From: Malus domestica
Taxonomy: Eukaryota; Streptophyta; Magnoliopsida; Rosales; Rosaceae
NCBI RefSeq assembly: GCF_042453785.1
Contig: NC_091674.1
Coordinates: forward strand, 25,709,001-25,773,000
Length of the DNA: 64,000 bases
Direction: 5' to 3'
In this document: piece by piece, positions 11,170-22,455 of the stretch
How positions within the stretch are numbered: the first letter of the stretch is position 1
How the letters are laid out: each line of letters begins with the position of its first letter
Program-made: the position numbers and the translations under genes
The notes under the pieces: model-generated
The model's database searches: none
Seen by the model: the letters and a program-made list of their open reading frames with translations, nothing else
What the model was told of the DNA's origin: nothing

Positions 11170-11837
11170 GTTTTCTTCGAATATTATCTACGTTTTTTAC
11201 ACTGTACTTTTTTTTTCTGTGTGCGTGAAGAAATTATTTGTTGTCTTTCAATATTCATGTGCTTTGTTGGCGATCAAAATCTTCGTGTTAAGCTAAACTA
11301 GAACTGGAAGTCGTAACTTTGGCAAGTGAATAGCGTGTCCCCGGATGTTACCACGAGTTGGTTTTGAATGTTTTGATTGACTTTGGAATGATAAAAGTTG
11401 CAAAACTATGTTGGGAACCAAATTAAGTTCTTCAGATGGCATAAGGCATGAGGTAGCGCTGGATTTCCTAGGATGTTTTGCCCGTCTCACCGCAAAAACA
11501 CAAAGGTTTTAGCATTTAGCATTAGTTCTTTTACCGTCAATTCTCAAAATCATCACAAAGTGTTCGCATTTACTTGCTGCACAAGTAAATATCACTCATG
11601 CCGCTGCTGCTGCAGTTTTATTTCAATACGTAAAGTAGTACTAACAATAATAATTATTAATAATAACTTGTTTATTTAGTAAGTGAAATGCATTTCACAT
11701 GACAATTATGGCAACCTATTAAGATTAAGAGCCTGTTTAAGGAAGTTTAGCATGATAAAAGGACAGGCACTTTATTTATTAGTACCGAGTAAGTTTGCCT
11801 GCCTGCCAAACATCCATGTCGAGGATTCTTTGGCGCC
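11170..11837. other. intergenic between two small genes
   Basis: 3' flanks of the 10650-11078 (+) and 11838-12221 (-) genes. The open frames at 11293-11490 and 11473-11679 have no recognisable features. Confidence 0.4.
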
Positions 11838-12221
11838 TTAGCCCGCTTTGAACATCCTCCACTTGCTGAGCTCAAACCCCTTGCGCTTCTGCTCGATGTA
11901 ATCATCCTCATCAACATCAACGGTTTCCTCAAAAACAACGCAATTCCCATTGGCATCGCACTGCGTGACTCTCTCGGTCACTTCAACCGTCTTGTGAACT
12001 TCCGGGATGTGGTGCTGCTTCTGCTGACGCTGTTCGTAGTACTGACCGCCGTAGTTCTCTCTTCCAGGGGCCTGGTTGTTGTATAGGGTTTGGCCATGAG
12101 GGTGGTGAGGGACGTCAGTGAGGACACTAGGGGTTGTTGCCAACCTATGGACATGGGAGTAATAGTCTTGCCCATTTTCGTGCTTGGTTGGGTAGCTTGG
12201 GTACCCGTCGCTTCTCCTCAT
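11838..12221 (-). CDS. small hydrophilic plant protein of unknown function, 127 aa
   Basis: The frame is open further upstream only through a GTG, so I start at the ATG at 12221-12219 (MRRSDGYPSYPTKHENG). The protein is rich in His, Gln, Tyr and Gly in its first 80 residues, then has a conserved-looking segment VEVTERVTQCDANGNCVVFE followed by an acidic run (VDVDEDDY) and a basic end (KRKGFELSKWRMFKAG). There is no membrane segment or signal peptide. I do not recognise a named family. A TATA box about 70 bp upstream supports transcription. Confidence 0.7.
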   Translation of the reverse strand: MRRSDGYPSYPTKHENGQDYYSHVHRLATTPSVLTDVPHHPHGQTLYNNQAPGRENYGGQYYEQRQQKQHHIPEVHKTVEVTERVTQCDANGNCVVFEETVDVDEDDYIEQKRKGFELSKWRMFKAG

Positions 12222-12288
12222 TTTGTTTTGCAATGACAAATTCACAATTACGTTGAACTTGATGCATTAGGAGAATGCAAAAGCTTCA

Positions 12289-12295
12289 ATTTATA
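12289..12295 (-). promoter_or_regulatory. TATA box for the 11838-12221 gene
   Basis: Minus-strand TATAAAT (in the context GCCTATAAATTG), 68-74 bp upstream of the ATG. This would place transcription start near 12262 and leave a 5' UTR of about 40 nt. Confidence 0.6.
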
Positions 12296-12398
12296 GGCAG
12301 ATTGGTTTGGCCTTTATTCTAAAATGATAAGGGTGGTATCTAGTTCTGCTGACGTGAATTAAGCTAGTTTGTTAAGATCGGTTAGAAGCGGCGTTGAG

Positions 12399-12468
12399 GT
12401 GCGTAAAAGGTGCATTGGCACATCTTCTCAAATGTGCGTAACAGGTGCATTGGCACATCTTCTCAAAT
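12399..12468. repeat. 35-bp direct repeat, two copies
   Basis: GTGCGTAA(A/C)AGGTGCATTGGCACATCTTCTCAAAT occurs at 12399-12433 and 12434-12468 with one mismatch. Each unit contains the palindromic core TGCATTGGCA. It lies about 100 bp upstream of the TATA box of the neighbouring minus-strand gene. Confidence 0.85.
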
Positions 12469-12469
12469 T

Positions 12470-13689
12470 TCAAAGGGCCCTAAAAACTTTTCATCCTCCT
12501 ACCCTATATATTACATATGAGTAAGTTTTTTAATAAATAAGTTTTTTTACTGTAACGAAAAATTATCATCATATGATTTTATTTATATTACAATCAATTA
12601 AGTGGAGCCTATAACCTTTTTCACTTTTCTTTAGCAATTAAAAGAAAAATTTGTGTATTACTTTCTTTCTCTTTTCTCTAGAAATAAAAAACTAACTTGT
12701 GTATTACTTAATTTCACAAACACAGGTGAATTTTTGTATCTCTCTTTCACTCCTGCTCATTTTTTCCATGGATGAACCCTAAAGCATAATTTCGTGGAAA
12801 TTGTAGATTATTCAATTGTTAAGAGTAAGATGATTTTAATTAGTTTTTTTTTTCATTATAAGGAGGGCTTTTTTATTAAATTTGCACAAAGCTCCCAAAA
12901 TGTCAGGAATGGCCCCATTTCTTTGAGTTCAAACCCTTTTTTTTTTTTAAATTAGAGTATCATCATCTTAGCCAAATAAAAGGGTGATATATCTAGTCTG
13001 CTGACATGAGTAAGGTCAGTTTGTTAAAGTAGTATGTTGGCCTTTTTATCTAAAGTTTGAATTTCCCATCTATGTAAATTAGAATTTCATCTTGTCAAAT
13101 AAATAGGTGGAATCCAACTATGTTGACGTAGTTTTAACCAATTTACCAAACCCATGTGCCGACCTCCTTACATTCGAGTTCAAATTTTTCTCTATATAAA
13201 TTAGATTATCGTCTTGTCAAATAAAAAAGGTATGGCATCTAGTTCTCATTCTTTTTGTCTACTCAACAGTTGATTCAAGCATATATGAATCTAATATTTG
13301 CTGGAAAGGGTCTGCCAGAAATAGGATTATTTTCCAACGTTAATACCATATCTCCTAGGCATAATATTTTAATGGGTCTCAACATCAGTTTCCAGCTTGA
13401 TGTTGAATGTTATACTTATATAAAATCTCAGATTCCTATGTGCAGTGAAGGAATCAGAAATTTGTGGAAAAGGGGTTGTAAAAAGGTTTCTACAAAGAAA
13501 ATATAAATACATTTCTTCGATCACTTTTTGTGGAGCAAAAAATAATTCTAAAAATCATGGAGCTGACACATGAATTATTTCTTAAGACAAGACTGCCCCT
13601 ATTAAATGAGCATAAAGCAGTCTCATTCACCACGCGCAGCTGAGGTAGAGCAGGCAGAGATCAACGATTGCTCAAGGCATCCCTACCCG
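12470..13689. other. AT-rich intergenic DNA with degenerate repeats
   Basis: A loosely repeated module containing ATCATCTTGTCAAATAAA and GGTGG(T/A)ATCTAGTTCTGCTGAC recurs near 12320, 12960, 13085 and 13210, suggesting an old degenerate tandem array. I see no gene; the 13255-13506 frame has no recognisable domain. Confidence 0.4.
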
Positions 13690-14095
13690 TAGGAAAACTT
13701 AAGGATATTTATGATAGAATAGTTATTTATTTTTATCATAAATATATTCCTAATTCCATTTATTTATGATATTTACCTAATTACTCCAAGATATTTACTT
13801 ACACAAATATTGTCGAATATTCTCACCTAAAATACCAAATAGGGCCGGCCACCCTAGAGGGCCAGCCCATCTTCTCATTTTATTCTATAAATACTCCATT
13901 TCTCCAAAATTTAGTAAGTTTGAACTACCCCTAAAGAGGCTTTTTGCTTCCCACAAACACTCAAACATATTATTTTCAGAATTCTAACTTTGGCATCAGA
14001 GATTCTTTGCCCAAAGCCCCCCCAATTCATCGTGGGCGCGTGAGGCTTTTGGCCTTAATCTTAGGTATTATTATTTTGCAGGTACAGATTCGTCA
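13690..14095 (+). mobile_element. possible LTR remnant
   Basis: It contains a TATA-like TCTATAAATACTCC near 13885 and ends in a stretch (ACTTTGGCATCAGAG ... TATTTTGCAGGTACA) that resembles the R/U5 end of plant LTR retrotransposon LTRs. I found no matching second LTR, PBS or target duplication, so the bounds and the class are uncertain. Confidence 0.3.
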
Positions 14096-14575
14096 ATCTA
14101 ATGAAAGCGGAAATTTGAATCCACACTTCTCACTTTAAAGAAAATATAAATGAAGGAAAGACTATTGAACGCAAATACAAGTTATTGGAGTCAACCGACT
14201 ATAATGACCTTGTAATAGCTCCGTCGCTAGCTGATATTTCGTGTATCTAGTGACCTTCAAACAAGTGGTGAGAGGCGATACAAGACTAAATTAGATTTTA
14301 CATTACAATATTTATAATCCGCAATTTTTATTAACAGTATGAACTATTGGTTAAGTGAATTTTTGTTTGAAAGTCTAGTCGGGATTTAATCTGACAACGT
14401 AACATGCAAATAGCTCGAAGATATAACTATTACACATGTTATAAGCCACTTAAGACCAATGTTCTAAAAGACGCTAGGAGCTAGTTGGGCAGCGAACTGG
14501 GACCTAGCGCCTAGGCGGATAGGTGGGGCTTAGGAGGACTAATTGTATTGTGATACATTAATTACAAAATGAAAT

Positions 14576-14779
14576 TAAAGAGTCAAGTAAAGTTAGTTAG
14601 ATGTTTGTTATAATGTTTATTATAATGTTTGTTATAATTCTTGTGTAAATTGATAGAGTGGTCAAGGGTATAAATGTAATTGGCGCATAGCCTATATATA
14701 CTGCAACACCAGTGTAATCTTATGATTATTCAATACAATTGAAGCATATTAAAAAATTGTGTGTACTTAGAATTCTACA
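14576..14779 (+). repeat. Copia 5' LTR
   Basis: 204 bp ending AATTCTACA. It contains three tandem ATGTTT(G/A)TTATA units near the start and a CTATATATACTGC TATA box in the middle. Confidence 0.92.
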
Positions 14780-14792
14780 TGGTACCAAAGCC
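14780..14792 (+). other. Copia primer binding site
   Basis: TGGTACCAAAGCC directly follows the 5' LTR. It resembles the initiator-tRNA-Met complement TGGTATCAGAGC used by most plant Copia elements, with two or three changes. Confidence 0.75.
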
Positions 14793-14930
14793 AACCGCCT
14801 CACGACCTCTCCGATCCTGTTGCATCATTCTTCTCTGATCTTCCGCTTTTCTCTTATCTTCTTCTTCAGTGTGGTAATTGAGTAATTGTGTTTCAGATTC
14901 GGATTTTCAACTTGTTAATCTTGAATCTTG

Positions 14931-17900
14931 ATGGCGTCTCCGTCTGATTCTTCTTCTCCGATTGAGTCGGTGCCTCATCCAAACCCTGATTTTTTTTCTT
15001 CCAATCCTAATCTTTCTCAATCGTACTTCTCTCACAATCCAGAATATTGGCAATATGGTTCCGATCAAACTCCGACGGTCCAATTACCTGCCATGGCAAA
15101 CGTTATTTACATCGATTCTTCGTTGTTACAAGCTTCTTGTATTGTTAATGGAACTAAGCCCTGCCCATCGCCATTTCTTCTTGATAGCTCGCTAAATCCA
15201 GCCTTTGAGCACTGGTATGAGAAGGATCAAAATCTGCTCATCTGGTTCAACTCGACTCTCTCTGAGGAAGTTATTTCATTCACTGTTGATGTCTCATCTG
15301 CTCATGATCTCTAGCTCAAACTTGAGCAACGATTTGGTGGTGTCTCGAATGCCCATATTCATCAATTGCAGTCCCGACTTCAAAACATTCAGAAAAGTTC
15401 AATCAATGTCTGATTATCTTCAGCAAATCAAGGAGATATTTGATTCCCTTACTGTTGTTGGAGCCTCTATCACTGATTGCGATCTCATTGCAACACCTCT
15501 TGCTGGTCTTCCTGATGAATTTGAATCATTCATTGATTCCATACTACTTCGCCTTTTGTCCACTTCCTTGGATGAATTACATGGCTTGTTGCTTACTAAA
15601 GAACTATACATGTCGCATCGCAAAAATACTTCCTCATATGAGCCTTTTCAGGCGTTCTCTGTACATGCTCAACCGCCACTCATTCCTACACCACCATAAG
15701 CTCTTGCTGCTTAGAATCATGGAGCTCAGCCACTTCAGAATTCTTTCCAGTATAATTCTAACCGAGGAAGACATAATCGTGGTTTTCGGGGTTCAAATCG
15801 TGGCAATCATAACTCTGGTTACAATCATGGCACTCATAATGCTAGATTCAATCATACCACATCTTCTTCTGGTTACAAATCTCCGTGTCAAATTTGTGGA
15901 TCTTACAGTCATGAAGCTATTGACTGTTTTGATCGAATGAATGCAAAGATCTCAGGTAAGGTTCATCTAGCTAAACTTGTTGCCATGTGTGCTCATTACA
16001 CTACTAAGCGTTCCCATTCTTGGCTCATTGACTCGGGTGCTACCTCTCACATCACCAATGATATCTCCAATATCCAATCTTCTACTCCCTACAATAGTGA
16101 ATACAAGGTTTACATTGGAGAAAGTAAAGGTATGTCTATAAATCATGTTGGCACATTTGTTTTGCATACTCCTGCTCATTCTTTTAAATTGCAAAATGTT
16201 CTTCATGTGCCTCAAATGCAGCATAGTCTACTTTCTGCCTATCAATTTATCAAAGATAATGATTATTTATTAACTCTTGATATTCATGGATCATTTGTCA
16301 ATGATCATTTTACGGGGATGACACTTTTACGGAGACAAGTTAAAGATGCTTTCTTTCCTTTTCAAAGTTCACCTACTCCCTACAAAGCTACTCCATCCAC
16401 ACATGCTGCACTAGTAAGTACTTCTACCAATGTCAAAATCTGGCACAGTCAGCTTGGTCATCCCTTTTCTGTTATATTTCGTAAAGTTTTGTCAACAAAT
16501 AAAGTTGTTGTACAAGACAAATCCTCTCTGGACTTCTTCTGCAATGATTATGCTCTAGCAAAGAATCACAAGCTTCCATTTGGTGTTCCTAGATCTGTGT
16601 CTACTAGAAGTCTTGAATTGTTGCATTGTGATGTTTGGGGACCATCTCCTGTTGTTTTAGTGAATGGTTATAGGTATTATTTGCTTATTGTTGATGATTA
16701 CAGTAATTATAGCTAGTATTTTCCCTTAAAGTCTAAGTCTTTTGTATTTTCAACATTTATGGAGTACAAGTCCTATATAGAAAATACTCTTGGCAATAAA
16801 ATCAAGGTTGTTCGATATGATTCAGGGGGGGTGAGTTTACTAGTCATCAATTTCATAATTTTCTTAAACTTCATGGTATTTTCCAATAATTTAGCTGCTC
16901 TCACACTCCGTAGCAAAATGGATATGTTGAAATGAAGCATCATCACTTGGTTGAAATTGCACGAACACTATTGGTTGCATCTAAAGTTCCTCATGTTTTC
17001 TGGGTTGAAGCATTTTCCATTGTAGCTTATTTGATTAATCGGCTTCCTCTTGGTGGGTTACTGTAATCCCCTTGGGAACTTCTTTTTGGTACCCCCTCCA
17101 AATTATTCTCAACTTAAAACTTTTGGTTGTGGATGCTTTCCTTGGTTCAAGCCATACACTTCATCCGAGTTGGACATCAAAAGTAAACATTATGTCTTTT
17201 TAGGGTATAATCTTCAACACAAGGGGTATCGTTGTCTTGATCCAGTTACCCAAAGACTGTACATATCAAAGCATGTGCTATTTGATGAAACCAATTTTCC
17301 ATTTCATTCTATATCAATTGCTACACCAAGTTCTACTAATGGTTATTCAACAGTGAATCCCAATGTTAATTTACACTTTACTATACCCATTTCTCCTCAA
17401 GCACTTGTTGCCCATCCTACCACCAGCAATGTACCTGCTGCACAACATCTTTCTCCAACATCTTCAGGTTCATAATCTGTCACTTTGGATGCTCATTCTT
17501 CCCTTGCACCTCCTACAGTCTCTTACCTGCAACTCCCAATATACATCCTATGATCACTAGATCCAAGGCTGGAATCTTTAAACTAAAAGCCTACTCAGCT
17601 ACCAAGCATCTTTTACCTGCATCTGTTGATTTTATCCCCAATACTTATCTTCAAGCTTCCAAACATGCTCATTGGAGATCTGCTATGAAGGATAAGTACA
17701 ATGCCCTACAATCAACAGATACTTGGTCTTTAGTCCCTTTTAGACCTCATCAAAACATAGTTTGATGTAAATGAGTTTTTCGAGTTAAGAAGAATCCAAA
17801 TGAGACTATTGATAGATATAAAGCCCGGCTTGTGGCCAAAGGCTTTTATCAGCAAGCTGGTTTAGATTATAAAGAAACATTTAGTCTTGTAGTAAAGCCA

Positions 17901-18960
17901 GTACCAATTCAAATTCTTATTTCTTTAGTAGTTCAGTACGATTGGTTTCTCAACCAATTGAACATCAATAATGCATTTCTGCATGGGGATCTTCACGAAG
18001 ATGTCTATATGCACCAACCACCTGGTTTCAGTGATCCTAACTACCCCAATCATGTCTGCAAACTTCGAAAATCCTTGTATGGCTTGAAACAAGCCCATCG
18101 GGCTTGGTTTGACAAATTATTTGCAGTTCTCAAGTCTATGGGGTTTCATCAATTACAATATGATGCTTCTCTATTTGTAATCAAAGAATCTGTTCTTGTT
18201 ATTGTCTTGGTGTATGTCGATGACATACTTGTCACATGCCCTAATTCTGCAGCTTGTCAACAATTTATTTAGAAATTAGGTGCTATCTTTCCTGTGAAAG
18301 ATTTGGGACCCTTGCATTATTTCTTGGGTCTTGAGGTTCAAAGATCTTATGTAGGTCTCTTCTTACATCAAAGCAAGTACCTTCTATACTTGCTTCAAAG
18401 ACACATATGGAAGGTGCTAAACCATGTCTCACTCATATTGGCTCTCTCAAACTTGATCACACAAGCCCTTGTTACTTGATCCCAAAGAGTACAGGTTTAT
18501 TGTTGGTGCACTGAAATACTTAACTTGGACACGACCTGATTTATCTTTTGCTATAAATCAAGTCTGTCAATTTATGCATGCTCCACGAGAACCACATCTC
18601 CAAGTAACCAAAAGAATTCTCCGGTTTCTCAAAGGCACAGTGATTCATGGTTTGTGGTTCAAGAAAGGTGTTATCTATCTCAGTGCTTACTCTGACGCTG
18701 ATTGGGCTGGATGTATATTTGATAGAGATCTACTAGTGGTTATTGCATATTTCTAGGGTCAAATCTCATTAGCTGGAGTGCTAAGAAGCAACCAACGGTT
18801 GCTCGGTCCTCCACCGAAGCAGAATACAGATCATTAGCTCACACAGCAGCTGAATTAACATGGATCTGTAAAGTGTTCAAGGATATTGGTCTCCATCTTC
18901 CTCATGTTCCTCATCTCTGGTGTGACAATATTTCTGCAATTTCACTTGCTTCTAATCCAG
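14931..18960 (+). pseudogene. broken Copia gag-pol polyprotein
   Basis: Fragments in several frames read in order: gag start MASPSDSSSP at 14931 with an early stop at 15312; zinc knuckle CQICGSYSHEAIDC near 15890; protease WLIDSGATSH near 16020; GAG-pre-integrase IWHSQLGHP near 16440; integrase LLHCDVWGPSP near 16620 followed by a stop; RT with LNINNAFLHGDLHEDVYM near 17960 and catalytic YVDD at 18213-18224; RNase H SDADWAG near 18690 and ARSSTEAEYRS near 18800. Stops and frameshifts separate nearly every domain, so no functional enzyme is made. Confidence 0.9.
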
Positions 18961-19169
18961 TTTTTCATGCTTAAACCAAGCATGTTGAACTTGATTACCA
19001 TTATATCTGAGAGTTGGTGTTAGCTAATCTTCTCAAGGTCTAATATGTGTGCACTCAGGACCAACTAGCTGATATTCATACTAAATCTTTGTCTAAATCC
19101 AGGTTCTTATACTTGCAATCCAAACTTTCTCTTGGACCTATGGATGCATCCAAGTTCAACTTGAGGGGG

Positions 19170-19375
19170 TGTAAAGAGTCAAGTAAAGTTAGTTAGATGT
19201 TTGTTATAATGTTTGTTATAATGTTTGTTATAATGCTTGTGTAAATTGATATAGTAGTCAAGGGTATAAATGTAATTGGCACATTGCCTATATATACTAC
19301 AGCACCAGTGTAATCTTATGATTATTCAATACAATTGAAGCATATTCAGAAACTGTGTGTACTTAGAATTCTACA
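19170..19375 (+). repeat. Copia 3' LTR
   Basis: 206 bp, TGTAAAGAGTC to AATTCTACA, matching the 5' LTR except for about 11 substitutions and the missing TG. Its downstream part is included in the 229-bp tandem duplication. Confidence 0.92.
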
Positions 19376-19696
19376 GAAATTGCATACAAATTATAAAGTA
19401 TTAGAACATATTGCAAAATGAACGCTATCAATTTTCTGTCTAAGTGAGAGTCACGAACTAGTCGGGTGTGTAAATTGATATAGTAGTCAAGGGTATAAAT
19501 GTAATTGGCACATTGCCTATATATACTACAGCACCAGTGTAATCTTATGATTATTCAATACAATTGAAGCATATTCAGAAACTGTGTGTACTTAGAATTC
19601 TACAGAAATTGCATACAAATTATAAAGTATTAGAACATATTGCAAAATGAACGCTATCAATTTTCTGTCTAAATGAGAGTCACGAACTAGTCGGGT
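19239..19696. repeat. 229-bp tandem duplication across the 3' LTR boundary
   Basis: 19239-19467 is repeated at 19468-19696 with a single difference seen (TAAGTGAGAG versus TAAATGAGAG). Each unit holds the last ~137 bp of the Copia 3' LTR, the GAAAT target site and ~90 bp of the hAT remnant. The junction shows only a GTG/TGTG microhomology. Near-identity implies the duplication is much younger than the Copia insertion. Confidence 0.93.
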
Positions 19697-19900
19697 GGCT
19701 AGGTAGGTTTAAGTCGGCTAGGCGGGCACTTAAGTGGGCTAAGCGAACACCTAAGCAGGTTTAGGCGTACTTTCTTAATTTTCAAACACCTATAGACTAA
19801 TCGAAGCAGTGGCTAACCGGCTAGCGCCTAGGCAGCGTTAGGCAAGAATTTTTAAGACGGTGTGCTTAAGACATTAAAAAAGAACCCAAAAGTGAACAAA

Positions 19901-21892
19901 ATGGCACTAGCAACCCTTCCCATCTCTCCCGCCAAACCCACAACTGTCGTAACTACCATCCCCCAGTTTCCACACAATCCCAAAACCCTAATTCTTCAGC
20001 AATGCAGAACCACCGGAGACCTCAACCAGGTGCATGCCCACCTCATCAAAACCCGCCTCCTCCTCAACCCCGCCATCACCGAAAACATCCTGGAATCCGC
20101 CTCCATTCTTCTCCCCAAGGCCATGGACTATGCTCTCTCCATTTTTCACAATGTCGACGAACCCGATTCGTTGGCCTACAACATCATGATAAGGAGCCTC
20201 ATATACCAGCATTCTCCTCTGGAGGCCATTCTTTTGTTCAAGAACATGCGCGAAAACTCTGTTGAACCTGATGAGTTCACGTCACTGAAAGCTTGTTCAA
20301 GACTAAGAGCATTGAGGGAAGGAGAACAGATCCATTCCCACATTGTGAAATGTGGGTTTAAGACAAATGGGTTCATTGAGAACACTATGATACGTATGTA
20401 AGCAAGTTGTGGGGAGCTCGATGTTGCCCGCCGGGTGTTTGATGGATTGCCCGAAAGGGCTCGAATGGCGTGGAATTCGATGGTGGCAGGCTACTTGAAG
20501 ATCGAATGTTGGGGAGATGTCATGACGCTATTCGTTGAAATGTTAAAATTGGGTTTTGGGTTTGATGAGGTTACTTTGATTAGTGTTTTGACAGCATGTG
20601 GGAGACTGGCCAATTTGGAGCTGGGAGAGTGGATTGGTGAGTATATAGAAGCAAATGGGCTGAAGGGTAACATTGTATTAGTCACTTCTCTGGTTGATAT
20701 GTATGCAAAATGTGGTCAGGTAGATACTGCAAGACAATTATTTGATCGAATGGATCGAAGATATAATGTTGCGTGGAGTGCCATGATTTCAGGTTATAGC
20801 CAAGCAGATAGGTGCAGGGAGGCGCTTGGTCTGTTTCATGACATGCAGAAGGCAAATGTGGATCCCAATGAGGTGACCTTGGTCAGTGTGCTTTCGTCCT
20901 GTGCTGTCCTCGGAGCTTTGGAAACTGGAAAATGGGTTGAGTTTTATATAATGAAGAAGAAAATGAAGCTCACAGTTACCCTTGGAACTACACTAATAGA
21001 TTTCTATGCAAAATGTGGGTGCGTTGATAGTTCAATTGAAGTATTTAACAGGATGCCTTTGGTAAACCTTATCTCTTGGACAGTGCTAATTCAAGGTCTT
21101 GCTAGTAATGGACAGGGCATGAGAGCGCTTGAATACTTCCAATTGATGCAGGAGAAGAATATCAAGCCAAATTATGTGACTTTCATTGCCGTTCCTTCTG
21201 CCTGTGGCCACGCAGGTCTGGTTGATGAGGGTCGAAATCTTTTTACCCGCATGAGTAGAGATTTCGGAATTGAACCGAGGATAGAGCACTATGGTTCTAT
21301 GGTTGATATCTTGGGTCGAGCTGGTTTGATTGAAGAGGCATATCAGTTCATCAAGAATATGCCTATCCAACCAAATGTTGTGGTTTGGAGGACATTGATG
21401 GCTTCATGCAGAACACAGAAGAATGTCGAAATTGGTGAGGAATCGTTGAAACGCATAACGAGATTCGAGACCCCTCATAGCAGGGATTACATTCTGCTCT
21501 CAAACATTTATGCATCGGTAGGCAGGACTGAGGTTCTTCGCTGAAGACAATGCATGTCCACACTCCACACTCGGAGGAGGTTTACAATGCAACTCACGAC
21601 ATGACGAAATGGATTAAAGAAGCTGGTTACGTGCCAAACACAGCAGATGGAAGACTAGATGCAGAGGACGACGATAAGGAAGCTTCGGTATCCCACCACA
21701 GCGAGAAGCTGGCCATGGCGTTTGGTTCGATCATAACAGCTCCCAGAACTGCACTTTGAACATAAAAAAATCTTAAGAGTTTGTACGGACTGTCACAACG
21801 CAACGAAGATGATATCGAAGGTATTTAACAGAGAAATTATTGTCAGGGATAGGAATCGCTTCCATCATTTCAAAGGGGGGTGTTCAATATTG
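19901..21892 (+). pseudogene. PLS-DYW class pentatricopeptide repeat pseudogene
   Basis: It starts MALATLPISP at 19901 and continues in one frame to 21544 with one internal stop: TAA at 20399-20401 where the conserved MYASCGE motif requires TAT or TAC. An apparent short in-frame loss shortens a motif at PDEFTSLKACSRL. PPR units then run intact from 20402. The frame ends at TGA 21542-21544, where part of the E region appears deleted. DYW-type sequence resumes in another frame (HSEEVYNATHDM, then EASVSHHSEKLAMAFG at about 21670-21725). After a further frame change it reads [20 protein letters not shown] and RFHHFKGG, but the terminal Cys-rich DYW motif is missing. The intact parent would be an organellar RNA-editing type factor. 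At least one nonsense change, two deletions or frameshifts and loss of the C-terminus make it non-functional. Confidence 0.88.
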
Positions 21893-22455
21893 ATCTGACT
21901 TGATTCTGCCGGCGCTTCAACGGCGTGACTGGCGAGATGTTCGGGCTGACGGAAATTCGTTCTGGTTAAATTTTCCTTTATGTGAATGCTCTCAACAGTT
22001 GCAATTTTACACGAAAACAGTGAGTAATAACTCACGCAGATGAATCTACGGAAACATAACAGTTGCTTTTACACATGCTGTTGGCATTAATCCAAGGTTT
22101 GAATCGTTTTCGTGAAGTTAACGGCTTAGAATTTCCGAGCAAATGGAAGCCGCTTTCGATGAAGAATTTAAGTTGGATTTCTTATCCAGCAAGCATCACA
22201 AAGAAACCGTACTCGAAAGTATTAGCTGCTAGATGATCAAGATTATCAAATCGGGGTTAAGATCCTACACATTGACATAATCCAGCAGAATATTGGACAG
22301 ATACAGATTGGTGTGTTCATCTGACAATTGAACTTGATGAAATTCGACACTGATCAGCTTAAACATGTACCATGTTAACGAAATGTACTTAATCGAACCA
22401 GATTCTAGTGTTTACGACCCGAAGGACGGAGGTTATGGACATTCTCTTCAACTAC
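21893..22455. other. intergenic, 3' flank of kinase gene
   Basis: No gene recognised. It separates the PPR pseudogene from the kinase stop codon and must include the kinase 3' UTR. Confidence 0.4.

Larger units (their letters stand above)
14576..19375 (+). mobile_element. Ty1/Copia LTR retrotransposon, decayed (4.8 kb)
   Basis: Two LTRs (14576-14779 and 19170-19375) bound a gag-protease-integrase-RT-RNaseH region in Copia order. The 5-bp target duplication GAAAT sits at 14571-14575 and 19376-19380. A PBS follows the 5' LTR and a purine tract (TTGAGGGGG) precedes the 3' LTR. The 5' LTR lacks the initial TG of the 3' LTR. I count about 11 substitutions between the LTRs by eye, so the insertion is not recent. 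The polyprotein is broken by many stops and frameshifts. Confidence 0.93.
14457..19864. mobile_element. hAT-like non-autonomous element (8-bp TSD) split by a Copia insertion
   Basis: A perfect 8-bp direct repeat, CTTAAGAC, lies at 14449-14456 and 19865-19872, the length made by hAT transposases. The left end is CAATGTTCTAAAAGACGC and the right end on the minus strand is CACACCGTCTTAAAAATTC, an imperfect pair. Both subterminal regions are rich in CTAGCGCCTAGGCGG-type motifs. Without the inner Copia element and the 229-bp duplication the host is only a few hundred bp, with no transposase. Confidence 0.65.

Noticed and set aside
13255-13506. 83-aa plus-strand frame
   Set aside because: No start in good context, no motif, inside AT-rich repeat-like DNA.
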